Made by a program: the position numbers and the translations under genes
Shown here: piece after piece, positions 36,401 to 64,000 of the stretch
How positions within the stretch are numbered: the stretch's first letter is position 1
How the letters are laid out: every line of letters begins with the position of its first letter
Assembly: GCA_963662155.1 (NCBI GenBank)
Contig: OY759263.1
Location: forward strand, 26,587,548 to 26,651,547
Direction: 5' to 3'
DNA length: 64,000 nucleotides
Source: Lamellibrachia columna
Taxonomy: Eukaryota > Annelida > Polychaeta > Sabellida > Siboglinidae
Notes under the pieces: model-generated
Database searches by the model: none
Seen by the model: only the letters and a program-made list of their open reading frames with translations
What the model was told of the DNA's origin: nothing

Positions 36401-39400
36401 GTTTGTTAAATGCGTAAACTCTGAGAACAAATAGTAAATCTGATAGTTGCGTAATTTTTCTTGCACGAGTGAACAGTGAGCAGTGATATCTGATATGAAA
36501 CCAATGCATAGATTTCAGAAGCGTGCGAAACAAGGAGACCGAGTAAGTTCCCTTGTCAAACAATTTTGCACACATTGAAGTTTTGTGATATCCTTAATTA
36601 AAACCAATACTGTGAAAAAATGGATTTGCATTGTGAAGTATACTGCTAGCAAGAGCAGTTGCAATAGTACACATTACTACCCTGTAAAATATAACTTTTT
36701 AAAACTTATGTTGATCAACCAAGACAAAATTTATTTGATTGGCGATCGTGCACTTAATAAAAAAACAAATTGTGGATGTTTAGTTATATACGTCTGACTA
36801 AACATCTGACTAAACATCTATAATTTTGTGTTTCAATACACCTGTGCCTTCATAAAATATTTCTTCATTTCTATGATGTTTACTACTGATTTTTGTCTTC
36901 GTTCAACACTCAATGCAGATGTGAATTTATTATGGCCAGGTTCTAATAACAATGTTTCATTAAACACACTTTCCTGCTTCTTTAAGAACAACGTATGTTG
37001 ATAACATAATTTCTGTGACAAAAGAATTGTTTTTGGAAATATGCATTTATTTCCAGTTTGATTAGTGAGTGTGTGTGTGTGCGTGCGTGCGTGCGTGTGT
37101 GTGTGTGTGTGTTTGCGTGTGCGTGTGCGTGTGCGTGTGCGTGTGCGTGTGCGTGTGCGTGTGCGTGTGCTTGTGTGTGTGTGTGTGTGTGTGTGTTCGT
37201 TTGTGCGTGTGTGCGTGTTTGCGTGTTTGCGTGTTATTTTGTGTTGATTACAAAATACTAAGAGCGTACTTCTAATTTGATCTTCTCTCTGTGATTGGAA
37301 TAAGGTCACATAACTTGGAATATATAAATATATCGCTATGAGAGCGTTTGGAATGTGAATAATGTAAAAAAAAAACTTTAACAAAATGGCCGCCGTGTGA
37401 CCCTGACCAAATATGGCTGTTTCAGCGACTTCACGGAGAACGAGGTGCGATGGAACCCTGGATACCCGTACCATGTCTCTGCAACGAGGACGGCCGTCAC
37501 TCGCGTCTATTTGCTTTTCGGGGACAATATACCCGACACCGAGCTAGTACTGACGTCACACGTCTTGAACAGGGAAGCCGTGACAGGTACAGCTAGTAGT
37601 TGACCTTACCGCGTCGTCATATTGAGTTTCTGTTTAGTTCCTGCACAATATCGTCACTGCAAATACCGGCGGAATTTGTTTTTTCGCTCGCCTAGTTTTA
37701 GAATCATAAGTTATAATCTCTCCGATATGTGGACTACGACGTGGCACCTCGTGAAATCATCTGACAACCTATTCAATTATTTGGCTACCAAATTTTTTGA
37801 ACATTCGGCGACATATTGCATCAGTGGTGCGGCCCTATGCACTATAGCATAATGCTATTTACACTTTCGCAACGACCAAAGTGATTTATTACGATGATAT
37901 TAACAACAATATGCACTCGTCATAGATTTGAACATCACCGAACCTGACGAACAATGGGTTAAGCCAACCGAGGAGGGAGTCGTAATACTATCACTAAACA
38001 CACATGCTCATAATCGAGGAGAGGTATGACAGGGGTCTCAACCTCTCATCTCCCACCTGCTTGGAGGGCTAATATCCCACATCCCACCATTTTTGAGAGC
38101 CCCCCTCCCACCTCCCACTAATCGCACCTCCCACGTATTGTTGAGGTCAACCTCCCACCTCCCACCATTTCTACGACGAACCTCCCACCCCCACTTCGTG
38201 CTACACCACCTCATAACAGCATTACATCAAATTAAATAGTTACAATCGATTTGCAGCGTTCCCTAACCGTACGAAACGGTGGCGGAGTAGCACAAATAAT
38301 CGAACAAGGCCGTCGGTGCGTCCAATTATTTGTATTACTCCGCCGGTCATCAAGTACGATTACAGCGGGAGGCTGCAGATCGTAAATATGCCTTTTCATA
38401 TTTATAGCACACGCCAACGCTGACACTAATGTAAGTACATAATAAGTATCGATGTTATTGCGGGAAGAGCCGTGGCGTGCGTAATCAAGAATAACAATGG
38501 GGATCCGCGAAACACCGCAGGGTTGGGGCTCGCGAAACTGCTGCGGAGGAAAGCGGAGGACAGTGACGGACAACACGTTCCAAAAAATTATAGTTTATTA
38601 TTACGGCATATAAAGTTACACAGCGTAAACTGTTTCATGTCGTTGTAGACGTACTGGTCGCATGTCGGAAGGTTGTCGAATCAAGGACGGGTTTCGCTGT
38701 CGTCAGCATTAACACCACCAAGTACCTCGAGCCGCCCAACTACCTTCGCAACTCGATCATCATCCCGTTGGCCTTCGCTGTCCTTGCCGTTCTTGTCATC
38801 ACCGTTGTCATCTGCGACACGCTCGAGTAAGTCAGAGCAAACGTCGCTAGATGGTGGTGGACGACACAGTTTGTGTATTTCGCTAGTGTTCTATGCCAGC
38901 CCCACGGTGCTAGAGCTCAATCTAAAATTTACAACACTTAATTTATTCGGAAAAGTGCGTAGCTGTTAATTAGCACAAGTGCACTTTTTCTGGTTTACGA
39001 AATTTATATCACATACTTTTTAAATTGACGTTTACAAACCTATACATTTTAGTTTTTAACTTCAAATTATGTTTATCTTTCGATTTAGTGTCAATTGTCA
39101 TAGCGCCTCTGAATGCATATTTTATATGATTATATGATTATATGGTGCTTATTATTCTCTTTGAAAAACCGTTTTTGTATGTGTTACACCCACAGGAATA
39201 ACAGAATAAAAGAGGACACAAGACGCTTTCGGAGGGAAACGCAGATTCGAAAACTAGCGACTCGCCTGCAACGACAACGGCCCGAAGCTGCAGAATCCGC
39301 TTCTACTGAAGAAAACGTTAAGAAAAAACGGTAACAAAACATTTCCGTATTGCTACTTCCAGTTGTCCATGTCTGAACTTGTTAAAGTGTTAGTCTTAGT

Positions 39401-42400
39401 CAAAGCTGCATCTACACGTACCAATGCGTGGCCCTGTCAACGCGTTATTGTGTAATTATACAACCTCCGTGTATGCGTGACAACTAATCTTATCACCCCG
39501 CTACAAATTTAATTTATGTGCATATTTTATCTTTATTTCATTTGGTAAACTCCTTATATCGAGAAATCTCTCAATTTAAATTTCAACAATTGTGGATACT
39601 ACTTTGTGTTGACATTTGACTAGAAACACGGTAACGTTCGTTCTTGTATGGAACCATTATATGTATATCAAATGCACAAAGGCTATGTGTAGCATGTCGT
39701 AAACAACAATGGCGTCACCAAGCAACCGATCGTTTATACAACCCCGCCAGCCGTCCAATGTATGATCAAGTTGTGGCAGTGGTGAGTGGCGCCTCCACTG
39801 TTAGAGAGTGTGGTAATTAGATAATCGCAAGCTACCTTACACGATTGCTAAATTGCCAAAAAAAATGTGTGACACAAACCCGGCTAGTGACTCCCTGATT
39901 TAGCGCGACAAAACTAGTAATTGTTGACTATTATTGTTACACTACTGAGCGTGTAAAATGCATGTCCTTGTCACTGTGAATGTTTGTTCGCTAGAGAGAC
40001 CAAGTCAGTATACATTACCACGAGGTATTAAATTACGACTGCGTGTGAAAAGACTATGATTGTGCATGCGCAACAACGCTGAAACCACGCACGACACATT
40101 TCAAGTTAAACGATGGTTGCTTGGAAACGTCAACATCGCCAGATTTTAGTTTGTCACATGTTTTACTTTTGTCAACGTCTCGTGTATGAAGACGACCGTC
40201 AGAAGAAAAACGCTGGCGGTGATGTATTAATAGACTACTGAAAAATTAATGAAAACTATTATATTTAGTATTACATTTGTTTTGTTTGGCCATATTCAAT
40301 ATTCGGTTTTTTTTATAATGGCGGCACTTATTGTTATCGTCGACTACCTAATAAAAACCAACTTGCTCAAAAGTCACCACATTGCGCTTCATCTGCAGAA
40401 GGTTTGATATTATCATCCATATGTAAAAGCAAAAGCCAAGTCCCGTTTTGTATAAAGTTAATTGTCTTTTAATTTATTCACAATTCGACGCATACATTCA
40501 CGAAATATAATAAGATGTTTGCATTTGCAGAAGGTTAGCTTCATATTATCGCCCATATGGAAATGTACGAGTCGCTTCCCGTTTTACATAGATATCTTGC
40601 ATTTATTAACGACGTTTAATTATTTCATAACTCGACACATATGTTCACTGAGTATGCTCAAATGTCCACCCATACCGATTTATTTAGCCCTGCATTTTTC
40701 TGGGCACACATCTTTGTCTCCTTATTGTGTCAACCTGCGGGGACATGCGAATAGTGTCCTCTTGCCTTACTCCCGTAGGACGACTCTCTTAAACTACCCC
40801 CAGCCGGTGATGACACTACCGGAATCGGTATGTTGCTTATTTTATTTGTTATATTCTCTTTTATGTTTATAAAAAACCTCGTGAAAAGTGTCTTGGCGAT
40901 ATTTTTTCTTCTTGGTTTAGATTCTTGGCGATACTCTGTTGTTAAACCATCATCGCGCATTACTTAATCTATTCACACACTACAAATTTCAGCATCAGCA
41001 AACCTGATTGTCGATGGGCTACAGCAATTATGAAGGGGGTCTTAACCGACGAAATTATATTGATCATGCATTACCGTAATTATCATGTCATCGCATGTTG
41101 CGTTGTTGAGTGCACCTCCCACGTATTTTTGAGGTCAACCTCCCACCTCCCACCATTTCTACGACGAACCTCCCACCCCCACTTCCTGCTACACCACGTC
41201 ATAACAGCATTACATCAAATGAAATATTTACAATCGATCTGCAGCGTTCCCTAACCGTACGAAACGGTGGCGGAGTAGCACAAATAATCGAACAAGGCCG
41301 TCGGTGCGTTCAATTATTTGTATTACTCCGCCGGTCGTCAAGTACGATTACAGCGGGAGGCTGCAGATCGTAAATATGCCATTTCATATTTATAACACAC
41401 GCCAACGCCGACACTAATGTAAGTACATAATAAGTATCGATGTTATTGCGGGAAGAGCCGTGGCGTGCGTAATCGAGAATAACAATGGGGATCCGCGAAA
41501 CACCGCAGGGTTGGGGCTCGCGAAACTGCTGCGGCTTATTTTATTTGTTATATTCTCTTTTATGTTTATAAAAAACCTCGTGAAAAGTTTCTTGGCGACA
41601 TTTTTTCTTCTTGGTTGAGCTTCTTGGCGATACTCTTTTGTTAAACCATCACCGCGCATTACTTAATCTATTCACAAACTACAAATTTCAGCATCAGCAA
41701 GCCTGATTGTCGACGGGCTACAGCAATTATGAAGGGGGTCTTAACCGACGAATTTATATTGATCATGCATTATCGTAATTATCATGTCATCGCATGTTGC
41801 GTTGTTGAGTGTTAGGCTTCGAGTTTATATTCACCTGTGTTGGTCAGGCATGTTCACAGCTTACTTGTCACGTGTATCAGAAAAAGTGCGCGCACGCGAC
41901 AGATTTACGTGACTACGACTATGTTGATGGTGATATAAATAACAACAGGACTGTCGCAATGAAGACGATAGCTATTACGATAATGCTGGTCATATTGGTG
42001 ACAACAGTGACACAGTTGGCGATCGTGGTCATGGTTACAATAACAACATTTTACTAAAAAACAAAGAATAATATAAATGCAAACACATGTTTCCTACACA
42101 TAGTCTGTTGGAATTTTACACTTCTACCCATGGCAGACATGGTCATACTAACACCAAATCGACTTATCTAGGAAGTATTCAACAATAATGCAATAAATAC
42201 GCAAAATGTGTTATTTCACTCGTGTCATCAACTGTGCAGCTGTGTATATTGAGGCAACGTGGAATGAACAAAACTGCACACGCTTCAGAACGGCTGCAAT
42301 GGGATTCTCGATTAAAAGTCCTGGCGTTGTAACTATGGCTAAGCACACGAACAATGGCTCCTGGAAAGAAATTAACATAACAAATACAATATACAGTAAT

Positions 42401-42941
42401 TGTAGGCAACAGGAAAATAGATATTAATAAATATTAATATAATTCTATAGTCTTTACCATGCATCTCAAACATGAAGCAAATGCACAGTATTACCGAATG
42501 CTCTTTATATTATGATATTCATAGAGTTAAGTGTAAAGCGAATATACAGTGTTGTAGTATGTTTACGACATTGAATATTTACGTCATTGCAGTGACGACA
42601 CAATCGTCGAAGTTGACGAGAACCTCGGACAGGTGTCTACGCACACACTACCACCTATCGGACCACCAGAGACGAATGAAAATAAGGATCGCAAGAAAAG
42701 GAGAAAGAAAAGGAAGAAAACAAAGAAGTGTTTCGATGAAAGGACAATGCATGCTGAAGACTCGGACAGTAGAAGCGAATGTATGGACCCGGGTGGTCAC
42801 ATGATTCAACACGTGACGCCAGCCACAACAATTCAAATGAACATTCCTGTGTCGTCGACAAATGTCTCCGACGTCGTGGATAGCGGCAATGAAAACGAAT
42901 GTCCAAGACCAAATTCATCTGACCGCAGCATCAAGTGTTAA
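30544..42941 (+). CDS. Gene C: unrecognised single-pass membrane protein, two possible C termini
   Basis: Rebuilt from exons 30544-30634, 32129-32190, 36017-36123, 37426-37586, 38649-38826, then either 39196-39334 (short form) or 39196-39330 plus 42593-42941 (long form). Phases agree at every junction (1, 0, 2, 1, 2, then 2 for the long form). The totals are exact multiples of three: 738 bp (245 aa) and 1083 bp (360 aa). The product has a signal peptide, an ectodomain of about 145 residues with few cysteines and no family I recognise, a helix at about residues 176-196, and a strongly basic tail. The ATG has A at -3. Further alternative exons cannot be excluded. Function is unknown. Confidence 0.62.
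32129..32190 (+). CDS. Gene C exon 2 (small, tentative)
   Basis: A strong acceptor (GCTAGTTTCAG) and donor GAG/GTAGGA enclose 62 bp. Entered in phase 1, it reads [20 protein letters not shown] and leaves in phase 0, which exon 3 needs. It is short, so the call rests on splice signals and phase. Confidence 0.5.
32191..36016. other. Gene C intron 2: contents
   Basis: It holds (CGCA)n near 32390-32425, an (AT)n microsatellite of about 250 bp at 33226-33474, a 26-bp minisatellite at 34296-35275 and 17-bp repeats (CTGGCTACACAACACAC) at about 35440-35525. No further exon was identified. Confidence 0.7.
34296..35275. repeat. 26-bp minisatellite, roughly 37 units
   Basis: Units like GGAGTGCGGATACAGAAATATAAAA repeat every 25-27 bp over nearly 1 kb, with length variation in the A-run. 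The minus strand reads as a Phe/Ser/Tyr-rich open frame, which is an artefact. Confidence 0.93.
36017..36123 (+). CDS. Gene C exon 3
   Basis: The acceptor is TTACCCTTCAG and the donor is AGTA/GTAAGTA. The exon is 107 bp. In phase 0 it reads [15 protein letters not shown], then [18 protein letters not shown], leaving in phase 2 as exon 4 requires. The other two frames are also open, so the frame choice depends on the neighbouring exons. Confidence 0.55.
36124..37425. other. Gene C intron 3: contents
   Basis: The main feature is a (GT)n/(GTGC)n microsatellite at about 37065-37245. No other gene or repeat was recognised. Confidence 0.6.
37426..37586 (+). CDS. Gene C exon 4: ectodomain
   Basis: The acceptor is GGCTGTTTCAG and the donor is GACAG/GTACAG. 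The exon is 161 bp, entered in phase 2 and left in phase 1. It reads [17 protein letters not shown], then [20 protein letters not shown]. The alternating hydrophobic pattern suggests beta strands. No known domain is recognised. Confidence 0.65.
38124..38546 (+). repeat. Duplicated segment, first copy, left part
   Basis: 423 bp beginning GCACCTCCCACGTATTG and ending AAACTGCTGCGG, almost identical to 41112-41534. It contains a hairpin-forming pair (GGCGGAGTAGCACAAATAAT / ATTATTTGTATTACTCCGCC). It lies in the intron before the membrane exon. Confidence 0.93.
38649..38826 (+). CDS. Gene C exon 5: juxtamembrane region and membrane helix
   Basis: The acceptor is TGTCGTTGTAG and the donor is CTCGA/GTAAGT. 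The exon is 178 bp, phase 1 in and 2 out. It reads [32 protein letters not shown] (with an NTT sequon), then the hydrophobic helix [18 protein letters not shown] and CDTL. Confidence 0.75.
39196..39334 (+). CDS. Gene C exon 6: basic tail, with stop or optional donor
   Basis: The acceptor is TGTTACACCCACAG, phase 2. It reads [30 protein letters not shown], then TEENVKKKR and TAA at 39332-39334. The stop lies inside a possible donor (AACG/GTAACA at 39331). Splicing there (exon end 39330, phase 2) joins in frame to 42593; reading through gives the short form. Confidence 0.72.
39335..40835. other. Region between gene C exon 6 and the duplication
   Basis: No gene recognised. A solitary CAAGTTGTGGCAGTGGTGAG stretch near 39770 matches one end of the inverted-repeat element seen at 14081 and 46143. 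AATAAA near 40349 could serve the short form. Confidence 0.5.
40836..41811 (+). repeat. B-A-B block from partial tandem duplication
   Basis: 40836-41112 (277 bp, starts CTTATTTTATTTG, ends GTTGTTGAGTG) recurs at 41535-41811. Between them, 41112-41534 is the second copy of 38124-38546. Copies differ at only about 13-15 positions each. The order A1, exon 5, exon 6, B1, A2, B2 fits tandem duplication of 38124-41112 with loss of the 2.29-kb middle from the second copy. Confidence 0.92.
41852..42057 (+). CDS. Possible alternative terminal exon or small membrane peptide
   Basis: The acceptor-like TGTGTTGGTCAG precedes a frame reading [26 protein letters not shown], then [17 protein letters not shown] and a further hydrophobic run up to TAA. 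In phase 0 it could follow gene C exon 2. The frame is only 60-80 codons long and may be chance. Confidence 0.25.
42593..42941 (+). CDS. Gene C exon 7: long-form tail with poly-basic cluster
   Basis: The acceptor is TTACGTCATTGCAG, phase 2, and the exon is 349 bp. It reads [26 protein letters not shown], the very basic [15 protein letters not shown], then a Ser/Asp-rich end and a stop at 42939-42941. The basic run resembles a nuclear localisation signal. The strong acceptor and matching phase support it as the last exon of the long form. Confidence 0.6.
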
Positions 42942-44068
42942 GACCAAAGACACATCGGAATTGTATACATTTTGCACAAAAAGCTTATTTTGTTTGTGCA
43001 CGTTGTTCCATAAAAATGTGCAAGCACGCAGACACGTACACACACGCATGTACACGCACGCACGCACGCACGCAATTAATTGACTATTTATGTTTTACGT
43101 GTTACATAAATATACATAAAATCTAACAATATCAGCTACCAACACTACATCATTTTCACACGCCAACATTGTCAAAATTTATCTTAATAACAACTACAGT
43201 CGTTCACTTCAGTTGAATTGACAATTTGACAAATTCTCGCATGCACGCACGCTTGCACGTTCGCTCGCACGCACGCACACACGCACGTACAAATGTTTGT
43301 GCAAACTTTAAAGTATTTATGTAGATATATGCCGTGTTCGTCGGGAAATATAAGATATTATTTAAATTATTTAATCATTGTGGTATCGCAACTGATTATG
43401 ACGTGATGCGTTAGCAAGCTCCCCTAAGTATATAAAAATTATTTTTATGTTTGGCTACATGAATGAACAACCAACGTTTAGCATCACTATATATACTATT
43501 GATATTGAACAGGTAAGTTGAGTTCCTTGGAGTGTACATTTATTGTAAACTCACATGGCTTTAACATTTGAATAGTGTACATACACCATTGGCAAAGAAT
43601 CTGTCAGTAATGCGTAGAGCTAAATGGCTACTTTAGTTACTTACGTTACCTGCTTTGTACTCTATATATTGTTCACTGACCATAATATATGAGCTACTCC
43701 TGTGAAATATGGGGAACATGTATAAAACTAGAATACAGGTGTTATGCATAAAAAGAGGCAGTGAGAATGTGAGGTCAATATACAGCTCACAATTAGCTTT
43801 TGGTAAATTAATGCACTCACTATTTTTGACCTAATTATTTCATAACCAATGGTTGTGATGTACAAAGTTTATAATATACTAATACCTGTTAACATTATCT
43901 CATTTTCAAACGGTTCACACCACTTACAGTCACAATACACGACAAGAAAATAACTCCAATAACAAGTACGGTAGAATGCAGTTGAAGTCAACGTGCACGA
44001 GGGTGAAAGGCCATATTTTGTGGAAACAATAAATTAAGGTTTCTGCTTACTGCTTACTGCATGGTTGG

Positions 44069-44160
<92 letters not shown>

Positions 44161-45354
44161 GTGTGTGTGTTTACTTTATATGAAATGTTATCACATTTGT
44201 TTTCACAATGTTTGCCTTTACTTTGTGTTAATTATGTTTACGTGTCTAAACATAATTATGCCTTTTGTTTGAATTGATTACATTTGTGTATGTACTGTGA
44301 AATGGGGAATGCTAATTTATAAAGTTTTTACACTTCTTGCATTTCATTGTAGATTGTGTTGTATGTATATTGTACTGTTTTGTGCGATATTAAAATGTTG
44401 AATAAATACCAATATAAAATACTTCTTTTCGTCTTGTCTTGTTTTCGTGCCGGCAAGTTACCATGAAAAGAGGTTGTATTACAAGGCCGCAGCACAGCAC
44501 GAGTATATGTGTTTATGCGAAGCAAGTAAACTAGGATATTCGCATCGTATACGTTTTAATGTTATTATTCACGTACAGCAAACAGAGCAGCCGACACATA
44601 TGTGAACGGAATGGCGTAGACCAGTTACAGTGGACAATGGAACACTGAGCTATAGCGAAGTGGAGCAGACACGATGGGCTTAGTACGCTATGCTAGTGGA
44701 CTACAGTGAATCACATTGGACCACAGTGGATCACATTGGACCACAGTGGATCACATTGGACTACAGTGAATCACATTGGACCACAGTGGAAATAAGTATT
44801 GTTGCTTTTGTGCTATCCTCGGCCGAATCCGAGTGCGTTTTATACTGTAATTGAACTTTGTACGTCAGTTGATTCATGCTGTGTTTAAAGCTAAGCTTTC
44901 GCGTTTGAGGGCCAAGTCCATTACGGAGAGCGGCCCTGGTCGATGTTGTTGCTGGAACAGATCCAATGCCACCACATATCCACACCCAAGCCAGCTGTCT
45001 ACAGATTATTATATTCAATCTGCCATAACAATGTCAACATGCCAGATACGTTATAAAAATGTTGCACATTTCCCAATTATGATGAAAAAAATTGAGTACA
45101 CATTAAATGGGTATGCTACAATGACGTCACACTTTGCCTATCCGTAGTAACAACGTGAGGGTCAACATCGACACAACATTTCAATCCAGTACACATTACA
45201 CAATGTGACATATATAATGAAGTCCCCATTCTCACGGAAAACGATAGGTAATTGTAAATAAATACCTACTGGTATCACGTTGATTAAACCGATGACGTGT
45301 TTGCATGTCAAAAAGTTGTTTTATGTAGCAAGAAATTGTTGTTCTTTCTTTTTC

Positions 45355-45565
45355 TTTGCTGATGCCTGCCAAAGTCTGGGATTTTCCCTCAACATCAGGA
45401 AGACCAAGGTCATCCATTGATCTTTCACAGGCAGCAAAACAGGACCGCCAGAATCAGTCTCTTGAAGTTGTTGAACACTTCCTATACCGAGGGAGTCATC
45501 TGCCCCAAAAGGCAATTATCGAAGAAGGAATTAAGTGCCGCAATGGCTACGTGTTCTTTATCTAA
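45355..45565 (+). mobile_element. RTE-like LINE fragment
   Basis: The plus strand encodes LNIRKTKVIH in one frame and VVEHFLYRGSHLPQKAIIEEGIKC in another. Both resemble the reverse transcriptase region (LNxxKTKV, FxYLGS) of RTE-type elements. It is frameshifted and very short. Confidence 0.7.
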
Positions 45566-46142
45566 CAAATATGTTAATTGAAACAATAATAATTTTTTCT
45601 AGGAAGCATTCAGTAACATTATATTTGCTGTACGAAAACCATTCATCTTCCATTGTCTGGTAGTGAATGATTCAAACCAGTTAACTTGGGACATTAGTGC
45701 AATATATCGCGAAAGCAGGAACACGTAGAAACTCTCTGTGGTCTAAGCGTATGTTGGAACTGTTATTTTGTTAAACACATATATAGCGTATGAGATTATA
45801 GCATCATTATTATTTGAAAGGCACGCATGGTTAAATTTAGACTGAAGTAGCTAAACTATATACGTCAAACATGTTAAGATTATTACAACTTTTGATCGCT
45901 AACAGTGAACACGTACACGCGTCGTCGTCCATGTTTTGGGATTTCACGATGCATGACATTGTTGTTTTTAAACAAAACAATGCAACATTAATATCCATAT
46001 ATCAACTTTCCGCAACACTCTCCATTCTGTCAACCTATATTATTTGCAGGTATTGTGTTTGTGGATGACATCTGACAGCTGTCATGTGATTCCGACATGT
46101 CATGACGTCACAGCCCCCACCAGTGTCGCCACCCACAACATG

Positions 46143-46448
46143 ACCACTGCCACGACATGATTACAATTATTTCAAAACTGACGGTTGGCGGAGTGGCATA
46201 AACGACTGGTAGCCTGAACGACGCTATTGTTGTTTACGACTTGTTACACAAAGTATTTGTTCAAATGAGAGACGTAAATAGTTCCATCCAAAAACGAACG
46301 TTGCCGTGTTTCCCGTCCAATTTCAATATAAAATACTATCCAAAATTGTGTGCAGTTGCAACTGAGAGATTTCTTGACAAACATTATGAGTTTACTAGAT
46401 GAAATAAATATGTTAAAATCTGCACATAAATATAATTGTGGCAGGGGT
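46143..46448. mobile_element. Short inverted-repeat element (MITE-like), copy 2
   Basis: The left end has CCACTGCCACGACATG and the right end AATTGTGGCAGGGG. The interior shares GCGGAGTGGCATAAA, ATTGTTGTTTACGAC, GAGATTTCTTGA, AGATGAAATAAA and TCTGCACATAAA with copy 1, in the same order. Non-coding. Confidence 0.7.
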
Positions 46449-47017
46449 AATACGATAATTTATATATAACCAGTAAGTTGGTTATCACGGCTGTTAAACT
46501 CAAGGTTTCACAGAGATCTTAGTCAATGCCCCGATAAGCTAATGTTGTATTTTTTACTCTCTCATAAATTCAGTGATATGGTAAGTAAATATACGAGGTA
46601 AAAATATAGCTCATCCTTTACAAATATTATGAAATCACGGGATGTCAATATTTTATAATTGTTTCATAAACGTTATGCAAACTAATGTGTAAGAAGAATG
46701 TGCATCTTGTAACGCACATAAGGCATATACCTGACGCAAACGGGAAAATCAATTTACAAATACAAGCATACTGATTAAATCAACCGAACTATTACAGTCA
46801 TGTTTTCACTTATCGAAAATGCATGATCATATAGTGAACGCCGTTTGACAGAATCACGATTAACATAATCAGCCATTTTGTAGAATCAAATATATTGGAT
46901 GGGATGGAATAATTCTCTATTCGCCGCTTATATGAATCAGCCGCTTAACATTATCAAATGTTTCTGGCTCGAAGTGATTACATAAAGAGGAGTCCACCGC
47001 ACTGTCTGCTGCCGGCG

Positions 47018-63481
<16,464 letters not shown>

Positions 63482-64000
63482 AGCCGATGTGCTCAAGCCG
63501 ACTCGCTTAAGCCGTGGTCCAGTACGACTAGTGTTCGATACGCGCTCAGCGCTCTCTAGGCGGCATTCAACTCGTTCTCTTGCAGCCCTTTCTCTCGGTT
63601 CTGCGGTTCTGCTCTCTCGGGAGTTTCCACTCTGTGTTGAACACGTGTGCTGGAACTGTCTTAGACCGACATAAAATTATGAGACCGACAGGCGATAACC
63701 GTGTCGCGCCGTTGCCCAACGCCTCGTCTAGTCATGTGTGTCGTCTATCTATGTCACGGTAACCGAGCGTTAATCAATGAAGGACGGCGATTCCTTTCGC
63801 GGTACATATTGCGGTACATATCGCAGCTGCTTCGCTGTCGTTGATAAAATACCGGACGTAATACACGCGGGCGGGTCTCGCGTTGTTTGTCGATGTCGCG
63901 GCGCTACGCGGACGGCCGTCGCCTGCCCGCTCTACTCAGTGCGTGCGTATCAGTCGTGTGTACGCATGACAGACGAGCTAATACATGTCGCTAGCAGGAC
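63482..64000 (-). promoter_or_regulatory. Presumed 5' UTR and promoter side of gene D
   Basis: Sequence upstream of the gene D start codon on the minus strand. It becomes richer in G+C and CpG toward 63830-63970. No TATA box or defined site could be assigned. The assignment rests only on position. Confidence 0.35.

Larger units (their letters stand above)
42942..47017. other. Intergenic between converging genes C and D
   Basis: It holds (CGCA)n at about 43040-43075, an (AT)n tract at 44071-44156, a 20-bp repeat (GGACCACAGTGGATCACATT) at about 44699-44795, a LINE fragment at 45355-45565 and an inverted-repeat element at 46143-46448. No gene recognised. Confidence 0.6.

Noticed and set aside
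40836..41811. LTR-flanked element (277-bp direct repeats around 423 bp)
   Set aside because: The repeats lack TG...CA ends, primer-binding site and polypurine tract, and the middle segment also occurs alone at 38124. A tandem duplication with internal deletion explains all copies better.

Overview
The window is animal (metazoan) nuclear DNA. Four protein-coding genes can be rebuilt, three of them split by GT-AG introns, and they lie in a landscape dense with LINE retrotransposons, tRNA-derived SINEs, a small inverted-repeat element, minisatellites and very long microsatellites. The protein families (LDLa and EB modules, fibrinogen-like domain, SLC35F transporter) and the repeats (CR1, L2-like and RTE-like LINEs) suggest a marine invertebrate, perhaps a lophotrochozoan or a cephalochordate. 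The species cannot be fixed from sequence alone.

Layout. 1-6147 is intergenic or 5' intronic and mostly tandem repeats: a 33-bp minisatellite of 28 units, a 44-bp repeat and a 1.1-kb GA-rich block. Gene A (6148-17698, +, 5' end not found) is a modular surface protein with 2 LDLa-like and 13 six-cysteine EB-like modules and a C-terminal hydrophobic segment. One of its introns holds an L2-like LINE into which an inverted CR1 has inserted. Gene B (21544-22797, +) is a complete single-exon membrane protein with the order signal peptide, fibrinogen-like domain, EGF, membrane helix, tail. An RTE-like fragment ends about 150 bp upstream of it. At 23686-29837 a full-length CR1 (24731-29767, both ORFs open) sits inside an older inverted CR1. 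Gene C (30544-39334 or 42941, +) is an unrecognised single-pass membrane protein rebuilt from six or seven phase-compatible exons. A partial tandem duplication, whose second copy lacks the two membrane/tail exons, lies inside it. Gene D (63481 down to 47018, -) is an SLC35F3/F4-like transporter of 9 exons and 410 codons. Its introns carry a 42-bp minisatellite, SINEs, an L2-like fragment, a long trinucleotide run and many (AT)n and (GT)n tracts.

Genes A, B and C are three adjacent + strand genes for predicted type I surface proteins. Gene D converges on them from the other strand. No shared pathway can be shown. The surface proteins could act in adhesion or recognition, but that is inference. 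Exon calls rest on reading frame, intron phase, splice signals and remembered family motifs. No alignment or transcript data were available.
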